From contig NZ_PJZF01000026.1 of NCBI RefSeq assembly GCF_002858675.1, forward strand, positions 1-64,000: DNA of 64,000 nucleotides, read 5' to 3'. Origin of the DNA: Chimaeribacter californicus. GTDB lineage: Bacteria; Pseudomonadota; Gammaproteobacteria; Enterobacterales; Enterobacteriaceae. Below the pieces are notes generated by a model. The model saw only the letters and a list, made by a program, of their open reading frames with translations. It did no database searches and was not told where the DNA came from. Shown here piece by piece: positions 18,559 to 29,162 of the stretch. The position numbers were made by a program, and so were the translations under genes. The number at the start of each line of letters is the position of its first letter. The first letter of the stretch is position 1.

Positions 18559-21438
18559 ATGACCCAGACTCTCAGCCAACTTGAACACCGCGCGGCGTTT
18601 GTTGAACGCCACATTGGCCCTTCCGACGCCCAGCAGCAACAAATGCTGGACGCCGTGGGCGCCTCCTCGCTGTCGGCCCTGATCCAGCAGATCGTCCCGG
18701 CCGACATCCAGTTGCCGGGGCCGCCGGCGGTGGGCGAGGCGGCCACCGAGCATCAGGCGCTGGCGGAGCTGAAAGCGATGGCAGCACAGAACCAGCGCTA
18801 CAAAACCTACATCGGCATGGGCTACAGCGCCGTGCTGACGCCGCCGGTGATCCTGCGCAATATGCTGGAGAACCCCGGCTGGTACACCGCCTACACGCCT
18901 TATCAGCCGGAAGTGTCGCAGGGGCGGCTGGAAGCGTTGCTGAATTTCCAGCAGGTGTCGCAGGATCTCACCGGGCTGGATCTCGCTTCCGCCTCACTGC
19001 TGGATGAAGCCACCGCCGCCGCCGAAGCGATGGCGATGGCAAAGCGCGCCAGCAAACTCAAGCAGGCCAACCGCTTCTTTGTGGCGGATGACGTCCACCC
19101 GCAGACGCTGGACGTGGTGCGCACCCGCGCCGAAACCTTCGGCTTTGACATCATCATCGATCGCGCGGAAAACGTGCTGGATCTGGACGGCGTATTCGGC
19201 GTGCTGCTGCAACAGGCGGGCACCACCGGCGAGCTGCATGACTACAGCGCGCTGATGGCCGAACTGAAAAAACGCAACATCATCACCGCCGTGGCCGCCG
19301 ACATCATGGCGCTGGTGATGCTGACCGCGCCGGGCAAGCAGGGCGCGGACATCGTGTTCGGTTCCGCCCAGCGTTTTGGCGTGCCGATGGGCTACGGCGG
19401 CCCGCACGCCGCGTTCTTCGCCTGCCGCGATGAATTCAAACGCTCCATGCCGGGGCGCATTATCGGCGTCTCGCGCGATGCTGCCGGGAACACCGCGCTG
19501 CGCATGGCGATGCAGACCCGCGAACAACATATCCGCCGCGAGAAAGCCAACTCCAACATCTGCACCTCGCAGGTGCTGCTGGCGAACATCGCCAGCCTGT
19601 ACGCGGTGTTCCACGGCCCGGAAGGGCTGAAACGCATCGCCGGGCGCATCCATCGCCTCACGGACATCCTAGCCGCCGGGCTGAAGCAGGGCGGGCTGAC
19701 GCTGCGCCACACCAGCTGGTTCGACACCCTGACCGTCGACGTGCAGGACAAGGCCGCGGTGCTGGCGCGCGCGCTGAGTTTCGGCATCAACCTGCGCACG
19801 GACATCCACGGCGCGGTCGGCATCACGCTGGACGAAGCCACCAGCCGCGAAGATGTGCAAACGCTGTTGGCGGTGCTGCTGGGCGACGACCACGGGCTGG
19901 ATGTTGATAAGCTCGATCGTGCCGTCAGCCAGGAGAACGCCTCGATCCCGGCCGCACTGCTGCGCCGCGACCCGATCCTCACCCACCCGGTGTTTAACCG
20001 TTACCACAGCGAAACCGAGATGATGCGTTACATGCATCGTCTGGAGAAAAAGGATCTGGCGCTGAACCAGGCGATGATCCCGCTCGGCTCCTGCACCATG
20101 AAGCTGAACGCCGCGGCAGAGATGATCCCGATCACCTGGCCGGAATTCTCAGAACTGCACCCGTTCTGCCCGCCGGAGCAGGCGGCAGGCTATCAGCAGA
20201 TGATCGGCCAGCTGTCGCAGTGGCTGGTGCAGCTCACCGGTTATGACGCGCTCTGCATGCAGCCGAACTCCGGCGCGCAGGGTGAATATGCCGGGCTGCT
20301 GGCGATCCGCCATTACCATGAAAGCCGCAACCAGGGCGGGCGCAACCTCTGCCTGATCCCAAGCTCCGCCCACGGCACCAACCCGGCCTCCGCGCAGATG
20401 GCGGGCATGGACGTGGTAGTGGTCGCCTGTGACAAACAGGGCAACATTGATTTGAATGACCTGCGGGAGAAGGCGGCGCGCGCCGGTGACCAGCTCTCCT
20501 GCATCATGGTGACCTACCCATCCACCCACGGCGTGTATGAAGAAACCATCCGCGAAGTGTGCCAGATCGTGCATCAGTACGGCGGGCAGGTTTACCTCGA
20601 CGGGGCAAACATGAACGCGCAGGTCGGCATCACTACGCCGGGCTACATCGGCGCGGACGTGTCTCACCTTAACCTGCATAAAACCTTCTGCATTCCGCAC
20701 GGCGGCGGCGGGCCGGGCATGGGGCCGATTGGCGTGAAAGCGCACCTGGCGCCGTTCGTGCCGGGCCACAGCGTGGTCGCGATTGACGGCGTGCTGACAC
20801 AAAACGGGGCGGTCTCCGCCGCACCGTTCGGCAGCGCTTCAATTTTGCCGATCAGCTGGATGTACATCCGCATGATGGGGGCCGAGGGGCTGAAACAGGC
20901 CAGCCAGGTAGCGATCCTCAACGCCAACTACATCGCCACGCGGCTGAAAGAGGCCTATCCGGTGCTCTATACCGGCCGCGACGGCCGGGTGGCGCACGAA
21001 TGCATCCTCGACATCCGCCCGCTGAAAGAGGCGACCGGCATCAGTGAAATGGACATCGCCAAGCGCCTGATCGATTATGGGTTCCACGCGCCGACCATGT
21101 CCTTCCCGGTAGCGGGCACGCTGATGGTGGAGCCGACGGAGTCGGAAGGCAAAGCCGAGCTGGATCGCTTTATCGATGCGATGCTGGCGATCCGCGCGGA
21201 AATCAGCCGCGTGGCCGCCGGTGAGTGGCCGCAGGATGACAACCCGCTGGTGAATGCGCCGCACACCCAGGCGGAGCTGGTCAACGACTGGCAGCACGCC
21301 TACAGCCGTGAGCTGGCGGTGTTCCCAAGCGAGGCCGCGCGTGAAAACAAATACTGGCCGGCGGTGAAACGCCTGGATGATGTCTACGGTGACCGTAACC
21401 TGTTCTGTTCATGCGTACCGATGAGCGACTACCAGTAA
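18559..21438 (+). CDS. gcvP: Glycine dehydrogenase (decarboxylating), P protein
   Basis: PLP-dependent decarboxylation of glycine with transfer of aminomethyl to lipoyl-GcvH. The 959-residue single-chain P protein shows both fold-type-I halves. The PLP lysine lies in [18 protein letters not shown] in the C-terminal half, with the glycine-rich loop following. Upstream half landmarks are [15 protein letters not shown] and [15 protein letters not shown]. It ends the gcv operon with a strong terminator. Confidence 0.96.
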   Translation: MTQTLSQLEHRAAFVERHIGPSDAQQQQMLDAVGASSLSALIQQIVPADIQLPGPPAVGEAATEHQALAELKAMAAQNQRYKTYIGMGYSAVLTPPVILRNMLENPGWYTAYTPYQPEVSQGRLEALLNFQQVSQDLTGLDLASASLLDEATAAAEAMAMAKRASKLKQANRFFVADDVHPQTLDVVRTRAETFGFDIIIDRAENVLDLDGVFGVLLQQAGTTGELHDYSALMAELKKRNIITAVAADIMALVMLTAPGKQGADIVFGSAQRFGVPMGYGGPHAAFFACRDEFKRSMPGRIIGVSRDAAGNTALRMAMQTREQHIRREKANSNICTSQVLLANIASLYAVFHGPEGLKRIAGRIHRLTDILAAGLKQGGLTLRHTSWFDTLTVDVQDKAAVLARALSFGINLRTDIHGAVGITLDEATSREDVQTLLAVLLGDDHGLDVDKLDRAVSQENASIPAALLRRDPILTHPVFNRYHSETEMMRYMHRLEKKDLALNQAMIPLGSCTMKLNAAAEMIPITWPEFSELHPFCPPEQAAGYQQMIGQLSQWLVQLTGYDALCMQPNSGAQGEYAGLLAIRHYHESRNQGGRNLCLIPSSAHGTNPASAQMAGMDVVVVACDKQGNIDLNDLREKAARAGDQLSCIMVTYPSTHGVYEETIREVCQIVHQYGGQVYLDGANMNAQVGITTPGYIGADVSHLNLHKTFCIPHGGGGPGMGPIGVKAHLAPFVPGHSVVAIDGVLTQNGAVSAAPFGSASILPISWMYIRMMGAEGLKQASQVAILNANYIATRLKEAYPVLYTGRDGRVAHECILDIRPLKEATGISEMDIAKRLIDYGFHAPTMSFPVAGTLMVEPTESEGKAELDRFIDAMLAIRAEISRVAAGEWPQDDNPLVNAPHTQAELVNDWQHAYSRELAVFPSEAARENKYWPAVKRLDDVYGDRNLFCSCVPMSDYQ

Positions 21439-21462
21439 ACGCGTCAGCGTGACATTCCTTCA

Positions 21463-21487
21463 AAAGGCCCGGTTATCCGGGCCTTTT
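21463..21487 (+). terminator. Intrinsic terminator of gcvTHP
   Basis: AAAGGCCCGG/CCGGGCCTTT stem with a TTAT loop and a T7 run, 25 bp after the gcvP stop. Confidence 0.9.
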
Positions 21488-21503
21488 TTTATCAGGAGCA
21501 ATC

Positions 21504-22250
21504 ATGCAGAAAGTGGCAGTGGTGACCGGCGGCAGCCGGGGGATCGGGCGGGCGACCGCGTTATTGCTGGCGCGCGAGGGCTACCGGGTGGCGGTGAACT
21601 ACCGCAGCAACCAGGCAGCGGCGGACGACGTGGTGGCACAGATTAGGGCCGCGGGCGGGCAGGCGCACGCCTTTGCCGCCGACATCGCCGACGAGGCGCA
21701 GGTGGTGGCGATGTTTGCCGCGGTGGATGAGGTGTTCGGCCCGCTGACGGCGCTGGTTAACAATGCCGGTATCCTGTTTAAGCAAGCGCGGGTGGAGGAG
21801 CTGGACGCCGCCCGCATCAACCGCGTGCTGGCGATCAATGTCACCGGCAGTTTCCTCTGCTGCCGCGAGGCGGTGAAGCGCATGGCGACGCGCCACGGCG
21901 GGTCGGGCGGGGCGATTGTTAACGTCTCCTCGGCGGCCTCAAGGCTCGGCGCACCGGGCGAATATGTGGATTATGCGGCGTCAAAAGGGGCGATGGACAG
22001 CCTGACCACCGGCCTCTCGCTGGAGGTGGCGGCGCAGGGCATCCGGGTGAACAGCGTGCGCCCCGGCCTTATCTACACCGATATCCACGCCGACGGCGGC
22101 GAGCCGGGGCGGGTTGACCGGCTCGGCGCACTGTTGCCGATGCAGCGCGGCGGCCAGCCGGAAGAGGTGGCCGCGGCCATCAGCTGGCTGCTTTCTGACG
22201 CCGCCTCTTACGTCACCGGCTCGTTTATCGATCTGGCGGGCGGCAAATAG
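21504..22250 (+). CDS. ygfF: Short-chain dehydrogenase/reductase YgfF
   Basis: Classical SDR of 248 residues; the substrate is not known. Cofactor motif TGGSRGIGRATALLLA is at residues 9-24, followed by the NNAG motif, the Ser of NVSSAASR, and the YxxxK catalytic pair in YVDYAASKGAMD. An Arg near the first beta-strand end (YRSN) suggests NADP preference. It is closely similar to E. coli YgfF, which also lies near gcvP. It is convergent with garD, separated by only 16 bp. Confidence 0.85.
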   Translation: MQKVAVVTGGSRGIGRATALLLAREGYRVAVNYRSNQAAADDVVAQIRAAGGQAHAFAADIADEAQVVAMFAAVDEVFGPLTALVNNAGILFKQARVEELDAARINRVLAINVTGSFLCCREAVKRMATRHGGSGGAIVNVSSAASRLGAPGEYVDYAASKGAMDSLTTGLSLEVAAQGIRVNSVRPGLIYTDIHADGGEPGRVDRLGALLPMQRGGQPEEVAAAISWLLSDAASYVTGSFIDLAGGK

Positions 22251-22266
22251 CGGTGATAGAAAGAAC

Positions 22267-23832
22267 TCAGGTCACTGGCGCGGGGTTGAACACCGCCAGC
22301 GCGTTGTGAATGCCCCAGCGATCTGACCAGGTCTGTTTGCGGCCGCTGGCGACATCCAGAATCAGCTCAAACAGTTGCTGGCCGACCTGCTCAATGGTCG
22401 CCTCGCCGGTGGCGATCGTCCCGGCGTTGATGTCGATCAGGTCGTGCCAGCGGTCGGCCAGCGCGGTGCGGGTGGCCATTTTGATCACCGGCACCGCCAT
22501 CAGGCCGTAAGGGGTGCCGCGCCCGGTGGTAAATACCTGAAGCGTGATGCCGGAGGCGAGTTGCTGCGTGCCGCAGACAAAATCACTGGCGGGCGTGGCG
22601 GCAAAAATCAGGCCGCGCCGGGTCGGCCGCTGGCCGGGTGAGAGCACCTCGGCAATCGCGCTGCGGCCCGATTTGGCAATCGACCCCAGCGCTTTCTCCA
22701 CCACGTTTGCCAGCCCGCCTTTTTTATTGCCGGGCGACGGGTTGGCGCTGCGGTCGGTCTGCCCCTGTTCCAGATAATTATCGTACCAGGCCATCTCCTC
22801 CAGCAGCCGTTTGCCGACCTGCTCATCCGCCGCGCGCGGCGTCAGCAGGTGAATGGCATCCCGCACTTCGGTCACTTCCGAAAACATCACCGTGGCACCG
22901 CAGCGCACCAGCAGGTCAGAGGCGAACCCCACCGCCGGATTGGCGGTCACACCGGAGAAGGCGTCGCTGCCGCCGCACTGCATCCCCACCACCAGCGACG
23001 ACGCCGGGCAGGGCTGGCGACGGCGGCGGTTGAGCCGTTGCAGGTGGCGGTCGGCGGTCTGCAAAATATCATCCACCATCGACCCAAACCCGACATGCTG
23101 CTCATCCTGCAAGCGCACTACGCTGGCGGCGTTCACTGACAGCGGCTGCACATCCGGCGTGCCGGTCAGCAGCCGCTCCGGTTGCAGCTTTTCACAGCCT
23201 AAACCCACTACCATGATTTCACCGCCGAAATTGGGGTTCAGGGCGATATTGTGGATAGTGCGGATCGGGATCACCGCCGCCGGGGCGTTAATCGCCACGC
23301 CGCAGCCGTACAGGTGGTTCAGCGCCACCACGCCGTCCACGTTCGGGTAGCGCGGCAGCAGATCGCGCTCAATCAGTTTCACCACATGGTCCACCACCCC
23401 CGCCACGCAGTGCACGCTGGTGGTGATGCCCAGCAGGTTCTTGGTGCCGACGCTGCCGTCATCATTCAGGTAGCCGTCAAAGGTGTAGCCCTCCAGCGGC
23501 GGCAGCGGGGCAGGTACGCGGGTGGCGAGCGGCAGGCTCTCCAGCGGCGGCGCGACCGGCAAACTCACCAGCGACTCATCAATCCAGCTGCCTTGCGCGA
23601 TGTCGCGTTCCGCGTAACCGATGGTTTCGCCGTAGCGCACAATCGCGCCCCCGGCGGCAATGGCGCGCAGCGCCACCTTATGCCCCTGCGGAATGTGTTC
23701 GGTCAGCGTCAGCCCGTCGGCAAAGCGCGTACCCGCTTTAAGCCCCTGATCGTTAACCACAATCGCCACGTTATCCTCTTCATGCACTTTGATGTAGAGC
23801 GGCTGGCCGGATGAAGCGGGAGAGGTAAGCAT
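22267..23832 (-). CDS. garD: Galactarate dehydratase
   Basis: Iron-dependent dehydration of galactarate (mucate) to 5-dehydro-4-deoxyglucarate. The 521-residue protein has the N-terminal SAF domain ([16 protein letters not shown]) and the large UxaA/GarD catalytic domain, with [35 protein letters not shown] and [18 protein letters not shown]. Similarity to E. coli GarD is close to full length. It is divergent from gudD, with a 427-bp intergenic region presumably controlled by a CdaR-type activator, which is not in this window. Confidence 0.95.
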   Translation of the reverse strand: MLTSPASSGQPLYIKVHEEDNVAIVVNDQGLKAGTRFADGLTLTEHIPQGHKVALRAIAAGGAIVRYGETIGYAERDIAQGSWIDESLVSLPVAPPLESLPLATRVPAPLPPLEGYTFDGYLNDDGSVGTKNLLGITTSVHCVAGVVDHVVKLIERDLLPRYPNVDGVVALNHLYGCGVAINAPAAVIPIRTIHNIALNPNFGGEIMVVGLGCEKLQPERLLTGTPDVQPLSVNAASVVRLQDEQHVGFGSMVDDILQTADRHLQRLNRRRRQPCPASSLVVGMQCGGSDAFSGVTANPAVGFASDLLVRCGATVMFSEVTEVRDAIHLLTPRAADEQVGKRLLEEMAWYDNYLEQGQTDRSANPSPGNKKGGLANVVEKALGSIAKSGRSAIAEVLSPGQRPTRRGLIFAATPASDFVCGTQQLASGITLQVFTTGRGTPYGLMAVPVIKMATRTALADRWHDLIDINAGTIATGEATIEQVGQQLFELILDVASGRKQTWSDRWGIHNALAVFNPAPVT

Positions 23833-24259
23833 GGTGACATCCTTTTATTGCTGATGACCGTTAAGGGAAGTGGCGGCCGCAGCGGGCCGCGCCAGTCAGC
23901 AGTATACGGGAGCCTTAGCAGCCTAATCATTATGCGGATGACCGAACCCCGTACCGATTTTCCCCCGGTTTCTGGGCAAGCGACCAACCGGGCGTGAACA
24001 GCATCACGCCGCCGCGCCCGGCCATCGCGCAGCCTTTCGTGAACTGCCGCGCAGTGACTTGGGCAGATGCCAGAACCCCGTCCGTTAATCCACGACAATC
24101 CTGTTCTTTTGTCCAATGTGTAACGCCGGGGCGCTTCTTATACTTTTTGCTGTTTGTCGCCGGTTGCGGCGGCAAGCATGACCCCCGTACCTCTACGTAT
24201 GCATAACAAAAATGACGTACCGGCACCCGCCGGCCCGATGGACAAGGAGGATTCACCGC
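23833..24259. promoter_or_regulatory. garD-gudD divergent regulatory region
   Basis: No convincing gene is present in this 427-bp stretch. A TATACT hexamer (24139-24144) on the plus strand is a possible -10 for gudD. The E. coli garD, garPLRK and gudPXD operons are activated by CdaR; I could not assign a CdaR operator confidently. Confidence 0.35.
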
Positions 24260-25657
24260 ATGAGCCATAACGCCCCACCCGCCGCATTCTCCGGCACCGC
24301 ATCGCACCCTGACCCTTCCCACACCGACACCTCCGCCCCGCGCATTACCCGTATGCAGGTGATCCCGGTGGCCGGGCATGACAGCATGCTGCTTAACCTG
24401 AGCGGGGCGCATGCGCCGTTCTTTACCCGCAATATTGTGGTGCTGGAAGACAACGCCGGGCACACCGGCGTGGGCGAAATCCCCGGCGGTGAGGCGATCC
24501 GCCGCACGCTGGAGGAGGCGCAACCGCTGGTGCTCGGCCGGACACTGGGCGAGTACAAAAACGTGATGAACGCGGTGCGTAACCAGTTCGCTGACCGCGA
24601 CGCCACCGGGCGCGGCACCCAGACTTTTGACCTGCGCACCACCATCCATGTGGTGACCGGCATTGAAGCGGCGATGCTCGATCTGCTCGGGCAGTGCCTC
24701 GGCGTCAGCGTGGCCTCGCTGCTCGGCGACGGCCAGCAGCGCAGCGAAGTCGAGATGCTCGGCTACCTGTTCTACATCGGTGACCGCACCCGCACCGGGC
24801 TGCCCTACCAGAGCCAGGCGGATGAGGCCTGCGACTGGTACCGGCTGCGCCACGAGGCGGCGATGAACCCGGCGGCGATCGTGCGGCTGGCCGAGGCGGC
24901 GTATGAAAAATATGGCTTTAACGATTTCAAACTGAAGGGCGGCGTGCTGGCCGGGGCCGAAGAGGCGGAGGCGGTCACGGCGCTGGCGCAGCGCTTCCCG
25001 CAGGCGCGCGTTACCCTTGACCCGAACGGCGCCTGGTCGCTGGAGGAGGCCATCACGCTGGGGCGGCAACTGCGCCATGTGCTGGCGTATGCCGAAGATC
25101 CGTGCGGCGCGGAGCAGGGCTTCTCCGGCCGGGAAGTGATGGCGGAGTTCCGCCGCGCCACCGGCTTGCCGACCGCCACCAATATGATCGCCACCGACTG
25201 GCGGCAGATGGGCCACGCGCTGTCGTTGCAGTCGGTGGACATCCCGCTGGCTGACCCGCACTTCTGGACGATGCAGGGCTCGGTGCGCGTTGCACAGCTC
25301 TGCCACGAGTTTGGCCTGACCTGGGGTTCCCACTCCAACAACCATTTCGACATTTCGCTGGCGATGTTTACCCAGGTGGCGGCCGCCGCGCCGGGGCAGA
25401 TCACGGCGATTGATACCCACTGGATCTGGCAGGAGGGCAACCAGCGCCTGACGCGCTCGCCGCTGGCGATCCGCAACGGCAAGGTACAGGTGCCGGAGGC
25501 GCCGGGGTTGGGCGTGGAACTGGACTGGGATCAACTGATGAAAGCCAACGAACTCTATCACTCCCACGGGCTGGGCGCGCGCGATGATGCCGCCGGAATG
25601 CAGTACCTGATCCCCGGCTGGACTTTCGATAACAAACGCCCGTGCCTGGTGCGCTGA
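24260..25657 (+). CDS. gudD: D-glucarate dehydratase
   Basis: Enolase-superfamily enzyme dehydrating glucarate (and idarate) to 5-dehydro-4-deoxyglucarate. ATG at 24260 with AAGGAGG upstream gives 465 residues, somewhat longer at the N-terminus than E. coli GudD owing to a Pro/Ser/Thr-rich leader (about residues 1-30). Catalytic elements are the KxK motif FKLKGG, metal ligand Asp in DPNGAW, the next acidic ligand in AEDPCG, and the His base in GSHSNNHFD. It is the first gene of gudD-garL-garR-garK; the usual adjacent permease gene gudP is absent. Confidence 0.94.
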   Translation: MSHNAPPAAFSGTASHPDPSHTDTSAPRITRMQVIPVAGHDSMLLNLSGAHAPFFTRNIVVLEDNAGHTGVGEIPGGEAIRRTLEEAQPLVLGRTLGEYKNVMNAVRNQFADRDATGRGTQTFDLRTTIHVVTGIEAAMLDLLGQCLGVSVASLLGDGQQRSEVEMLGYLFYIGDRTRTGLPYQSQADEACDWYRLRHEAAMNPAAIVRLAEAAYEKYGFNDFKLKGGVLAGAEEAEAVTALAQRFPQARVTLDPNGAWSLEEAITLGRQLRHVLAYAEDPCGAEQGFSGREVMAEFRRATGLPTATNMIATDWRQMGHALSLQSVDIPLADPHFWTMQGSVRVAQLCHEFGLTWGSHSNNHFDISLAMFTQVAAAAPGQITAIDTHWIWQEGNQRLTRSPLAIRNGKVQVPEAPGLGVELDWDQLMKANELYHSHGLGARDDAAGMQYLIPGWTFDNKRPCLVR

Positions 25658-25688
25658 GCCGCCACCCGCTAACCCAAGGAAACCGACC

Positions 25689-26456
25689 ATGACCGCGACG
25701 TACCCTAATCTGTTCCGCCAGAAACTGTTGCAGGGCGACACCCTGATTGGCTGCTGGTGCGCCCTCGCCAACCCGACGTCCGCCGAAGTGCTGGGGCTGG
25801 CCGGGTTTGACTGGCTGCTGCTGGACGGCGAACACGCGCCGAATGACATCACTACCTTTGTACCGCAGCTGATGGCGCTGAAAGGCAGCCCGAGCGCTGC
25901 CGTGGTGCGCCCGCCCTACAACGAGCCGGTGATCATCAAACGGCTGCTGGACATCGGCTTCTACAACTTCCTGATCCCGTTTGTGGAAACGGCAGAGCAG
26001 GCGCGCAATGCGGTGGCCGCCACCCGCTACCCGCCGGCAGGCATCCGCGGCGTGTCCGTCTCCCACCGCTCCAATAACTACGGGCTGGTGCCGGAATACT
26101 TCACCTCCATCAATGACAACATTGCGGTGATGGTGCAGATCGAGAGCCAGCCCGGCATCGACAATGTCGATGAGATCGCCGCCGTGGACGGCATTGACGG
26201 TATCTTCGTCGGCCCCAGCGATCTGGCCGCCACCCTCGGCTACCTGGGGCAGGCCAACCACCCGGAGGTGCAGGCCGCCATCCGCCACATCTTTGACCGC
26301 GCCAAAGCGCACGGCAAACCCAGCGGCATTCTGGCCCCGGTGGAAGCGGATGCCCGCCGCTACCTGGAGATGGGCGCGACCTTTGTGGCGGTCGGCAGCG
26401 ACCTCGGCATCTTCCGCGCCGCCACCGTGGCGCTGTGCGACCGCTTTAAAAAGTAA
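25689..26456 (+). CDS. garL: 5-keto-4-deoxy-D-glucarate aldolase
   Basis: Class II aldolase that splits 5-dehydro-4-deoxyglucarate into pyruvate and tartronate semialdehyde. The HpcH/HpaI-type TIM barrel of 255 residues shows [12 protein letters not shown] at strand 2, GVSVSHR, and the metal ligands Glu in VQIESQPG and Asp in FVGPSDLAA. The C-terminus FKK is as in E. coli. It lies 31 bp downstream of gudD and 68 bp upstream of garR. Confidence 0.95.
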   Translation: MTATYPNLFRQKLLQGDTLIGCWCALANPTSAEVLGLAGFDWLLLDGEHAPNDITTFVPQLMALKGSPSAAVVRPPYNEPVIIKRLLDIGFYNFLIPFVETAEQARNAVAATRYPPAGIRGVSVSHRSNNYGLVPEYFTSINDNIAVMVQIESQPGIDNVDEIAAVDGIDGIFVGPSDLAATLGYLGQANHPEVQAAIRHIFDRAKAHGKPSGILAPVEADARRYLEMGATFVAVGSDLGIFRAATVALCDRFKK

Positions 26457-26524
26457 CCCTTTATGCGCGCTGCGGCGCGCCCCTGTTTCCACGCGTCAGC
26501 GTGTTTTTTCAAGAGGAATGAACC

Positions 26525-27409
26525 ATGAAGATTGGTTTTATCGGGCTGGGCATCATGGGGAAACCCATGGCGAAAAACCTGCAAAAGGCCGGTTATGCGC
26601 TGGTGGTGCTGGATCACCACCCGGAAAATATCCGGGCGCTGACCGAGGGCGGTGCCATCGAGGCCGCCACACCGCGCGAGGTGGCGCAGCAGAGTGACAT
26701 CATCATCACTATGCTGCCGAACTCGCCGCAGGTGAAAGAGGTGGTGCTCGGCAAAGACGGCGTGATCGAGGGGGCGAAAGCGGGCATGACGCTGATTGAC
26801 ATGAGCTCCATCGCCCCGCTGGCCAGCCGGGAAATCGGCGAGGCGCTGGCGGCGCACGGCGTAGCGATGCTCGACGCACCGGTGAGCGGCGGCGAGCCGA
26901 AAGCGATTGAAGGCACGCTGTCAGTGATGGCCGGCGGTGACAAAGAGGTGTTTGACCGCTGCTATGACGTGATGAAAGCGATGGCCGGATCGGTGGTGCA
27001 CACCGGCGACATCGGCGCGGGCAACGTCACCAAACTCGCTAACCAGGTGATTGTGGCGCTCAACATCGCCGCGATGTCCGAGGCGCTGACGCTGGCGACC
27101 AAAGCCGGAGTCAACCCCGATCTGGTGTTCCAGGCGATCCGCGGCGGGCTGGCGGGCAGCACGGTGCTGGAGGCTAAAGCGCCGATGGTGATGGACCGCA
27201 ACTTCAAACCGGGTTTCCGCATTGATCTGCACATCAAGGATCTGGCGAATGCGCTCGACACTTCGCACGAGGTAGGCGCGCCGCTGCCGCTGACTGCCGC
27301 CGTGATGGAGATGATGCAGAGGCTGAAAGCTGACGGGCTGGAGAAGGCCGACCACAGTGCGCTGGCCTGCTATTATGAGAAATTAGCGAAAGCTGAAATC
27401 ACCCGGTAA
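26525..27409 (+). CDS. garR: Tartronate semialdehyde reductase
   Basis: NAD(P)H-dependent reduction of tartronate semialdehyde to D-glycerate. The 294-residue beta-hydroxyacid dehydrogenase has the Rossmann motif GFIGLGIMGKPMAKNL at the N-terminus, the substrate loop DAPVSGGEPKAIEG near residue 120, and the catalytic lysine in NVTKLANQ near residue 171. It follows garL; the gar pathway order is preserved. Confidence 0.95.
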   Translation: MKIGFIGLGIMGKPMAKNLQKAGYALVVLDHHPENIRALTEGGAIEAATPREVAQQSDIIITMLPNSPQVKEVVLGKDGVIEGAKAGMTLIDMSSIAPLASREIGEALAAHGVAMLDAPVSGGEPKAIEGTLSVMAGGDKEVFDRCYDVMKAMAGSVVHTGDIGAGNVTKLANQVIVALNIAAMSEALTLATKAGVNPDLVFQAIRGGLAGSTVLEAKAPMVMDRNFKPGFRIDLHIKDLANALDTSHEVGAPLPLTAAVMEMMQRLKADGLEKADHSALACYYEKLAKAEITR

Positions 27410-27510
27410 CCGGCCCGGCCGGGGCGGCGCACATGGCGGCCGCCCGGCAGGATTCAGAGGGCAGGGCAAGGCCCCTGCCACGGTACAGGATGTTGATGAA
27501 AGGGTTATTT

Positions 27511-28653
27511 ATGAAAATTGTTATTGCTCCGGACTCCTACAAAGAGAGTCTGTCCGCGCTGGAGGTCGCCACCCAGATTGAGGCGGGCTTCCGTGAAATC
27601 TTCCCACAGGCAGAGTATGTGAAGCTGCCGGTGGCGGATGGCGGCGAGGGCACGGTGGAGGCGATGGTGGCCGCCACCGGCGGGCGCATTATCCGCGTGA
27701 AGGTCACCGGCCCGCTCGGCGACCCGATTGAGGCGTTTTACGGCCTCTCCGGCGACGAGCAGAGCGCCTTTATCGAGATGGCGGCCGCCAGCGGGCTGGA
27801 GCAGGTGCCGCCGCACCAGCGCAACCCGCTGCGTACCACCTCCTACGGCACCGGCGAGCTGATCCGCAATGCGCTGGATCACGGCGTGAAACACTGCATT
27901 ATCGGCATCGGCGGCAGTGCCACCAACGATGGCGGCGCCGGGATGGCACAGGCGCTGGGGGCGAAATTGCGCACGGCGAAGGGCGAGGAGATCGGCCACG
28001 GCGGCGCGGAACTGGCGCAGCTGGCGGCGATTGACGTCAGTGAGCTTGACCCACGGCTGGCGCAGTGCCAGATCGAAGTCGCCTGCGACGTCACCAACCC
28101 GTTGACCGGCGATCAGGGCGCGTCGGCGATTTTCGGCCCGCAAAAAGGCGCGACGCCGGAGATGGTCAAACAGCTCGACGGCTACCTGGCGCACTATGCC
28201 CAGATCATTCAGCGGGATCTCGGCGTCGAAGTGGACAAGGTGCCGGGCGCAGGTGCGGCAGGCGGCATGGGCGCGGCATTGCTGGCGTTCTGCGGGGCGG
28301 ATCTGCGGCGCGGCATTGAGATTGTCACCGAGGCGCTGGGTCTGGAGGCGCTGGTAAAAGATGCCGATCTGGTGATCACCGGGGAAGGGCGCATCGACAG
28401 CCAGACCATCCACGGCAAGGTACCGATTGGCGTGGCGAAGGTCGCCAAACGCCACAACAAACCGGTGATCGGCATCGCCGGCAGCTTAACGGCGGACGTC
28501 GGCGTGGTGCATCAGCACGGGCTGGACGCGGTCTTCAGCGTGCTTTACACCATCTGTACGCTGGATGAAGCGCTGGAAAACGCCGGTGACAATGTGCGTA
28601 TGACCGCGCGCAACATCGCCGCCACCCTGAAGCTGGCCAGGTCTTTCCACTGA
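27511..28653 (+). CDS. garK: Glycerate 2-kinase
   Basis: Phosphorylates D-glycerate to 2-phosphoglycerate, delivering gar/gud carbon to lower glycolysis. ATG at 27511 (MKIVIAPDSYKESLSALEVA) gives 380 residues, close to the E. coli 381; upstream in-frame starts are not conserved. Family segments are VADGGEGTVEAMV, GIGGSATNDGGAGMAQALGA, GAGAAGGMGAALLAF and ITGEGRIDSQTIHGK. It ends the gudD-garLRK operon at a terminator 21 bp downstream. Confidence 0.95.
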   Translation: MKIVIAPDSYKESLSALEVATQIEAGFREIFPQAEYVKLPVADGGEGTVEAMVAATGGRIIRVKVTGPLGDPIEAFYGLSGDEQSAFIEMAAASGLEQVPPHQRNPLRTTSYGTGELIRNALDHGVKHCIIGIGGSATNDGGAGMAQALGAKLRTAKGEEIGHGGAELAQLAAIDVSELDPRLAQCQIEVACDVTNPLTGDQGASAIFGPQKGATPEMVKQLDGYLAHYAQIIQRDLGVEVDKVPGAGAAGGMGAALLAFCGADLRRGIEIVTEALGLEALVKDADLVITGEGRIDSQTIHGKVPIGVAKVAKRHNKPVIGIAGSLTADVGVVHQHGLDAVFSVLYTICTLDEALENAGDNVRMTARNIAATLKLARSFH

Positions 28654-28674
28654 CCCCCGCTCAGGCGTTGAACA

Positions 28675-28702
28675 CGGTCTGCTGCGGCAGGCCGTTTTTT
28701 TT
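28675..28702 (+). terminator. Intrinsic terminator of gudD-garLRK
   Basis: CGGTCTGCT pairs with GGCAGGCCG (with G-T pairs) and is followed by eight T residues, 22 bp after the garK stop. Confidence 0.82.
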
Positions 28703-28938
28703 GTGAAATTGAAATCCGTTGCCCCGTGCTTTTCCCCGCCGTTTACCTTTCCCCTGCCTGTTCTTTTCTGCCCGGTACCCTTTTCCGCCCGGTTTATTTG
28801 TGTTTTTTGTGGCACAGCGCAACCGGTTTACCCCGCGTATGGCCTGACGCGGAGCTACGCTTTAAACGCGGGGGGAGAGCCAAAAACGGTCATCGCCACA
28901 GAAACGGGCATTAACGGTCAGACAGAGGCATGAGGGAT

Positions 28939-28954
28939 TGTGACCGTTTACACA
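28939..28954. promoter_or_regulatory. CRP site candidate upstream of the sugar operon
   Basis: TGTGA-N6-ACACA matches nine of ten CRP consensus positions. It lies about 180 bp upstream of the candidate -35, which is far for class I activation, so another promoter may exist nearer. Confidence 0.4.
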
Positions 28955-29118
28955 TTCCTGTTTACCCAGGCTGCCCCGAAAACCCTGTTAACTGCAGGGC
29001 ACCCCACAGATCAGATATTTAACATTTCATCTTCTTTCTTTTTTTCGTGAGCCACGCCACAGACCGCGCCGGGCGATTTTGCGCGCCCGGCGGCTTTGAT
29101 GCCTCCCGCAAAACCACA

Positions 29119-29146
29119 TTGACCCTTTACGTATTGTAAATACATC
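29119..29146 (+). promoter_or_regulatory. Candidate promoter with embedded operator
   Basis: TTGACC (29119-29124) and TACATC (29141-29146) are spaced 16 bp apart. Between them lies an inverted repeat TTTAC-N5-GTAAA (29126-29140), placed where a repressor would block RNA polymerase. The regulator encoded next is the natural candidate, by inference. Confidence 0.4.
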
Positions 29147-29162
29147 AGCCAGGAGAAGACCC

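Larger units (their letters stand above)
28703..29162 (+). promoter_or_regulatory. Upstream region of the DeoR-ABC sugar operon
   Basis: About 460 bp with no supported gene; pyrimidine-rich runs dominate 28700-28800. It contains a CRP-like site (28939-28954) and a promoter-overlapping inverted repeat (29119-29146), listed separately. Confidence 0.4.

Noticed and set aside
24212-24259. Longer N-terminus for gudD
   Set aside because: The AAGGAGG before ATG 24260 and the family length favour the internal start.
28703-28933. 76-codon ORF downstream of garK
   Set aside because: It starts just after the terminator hairpin, lacks a ribosome-binding site, and reads through a pyrimidine-rich non-coding tract.
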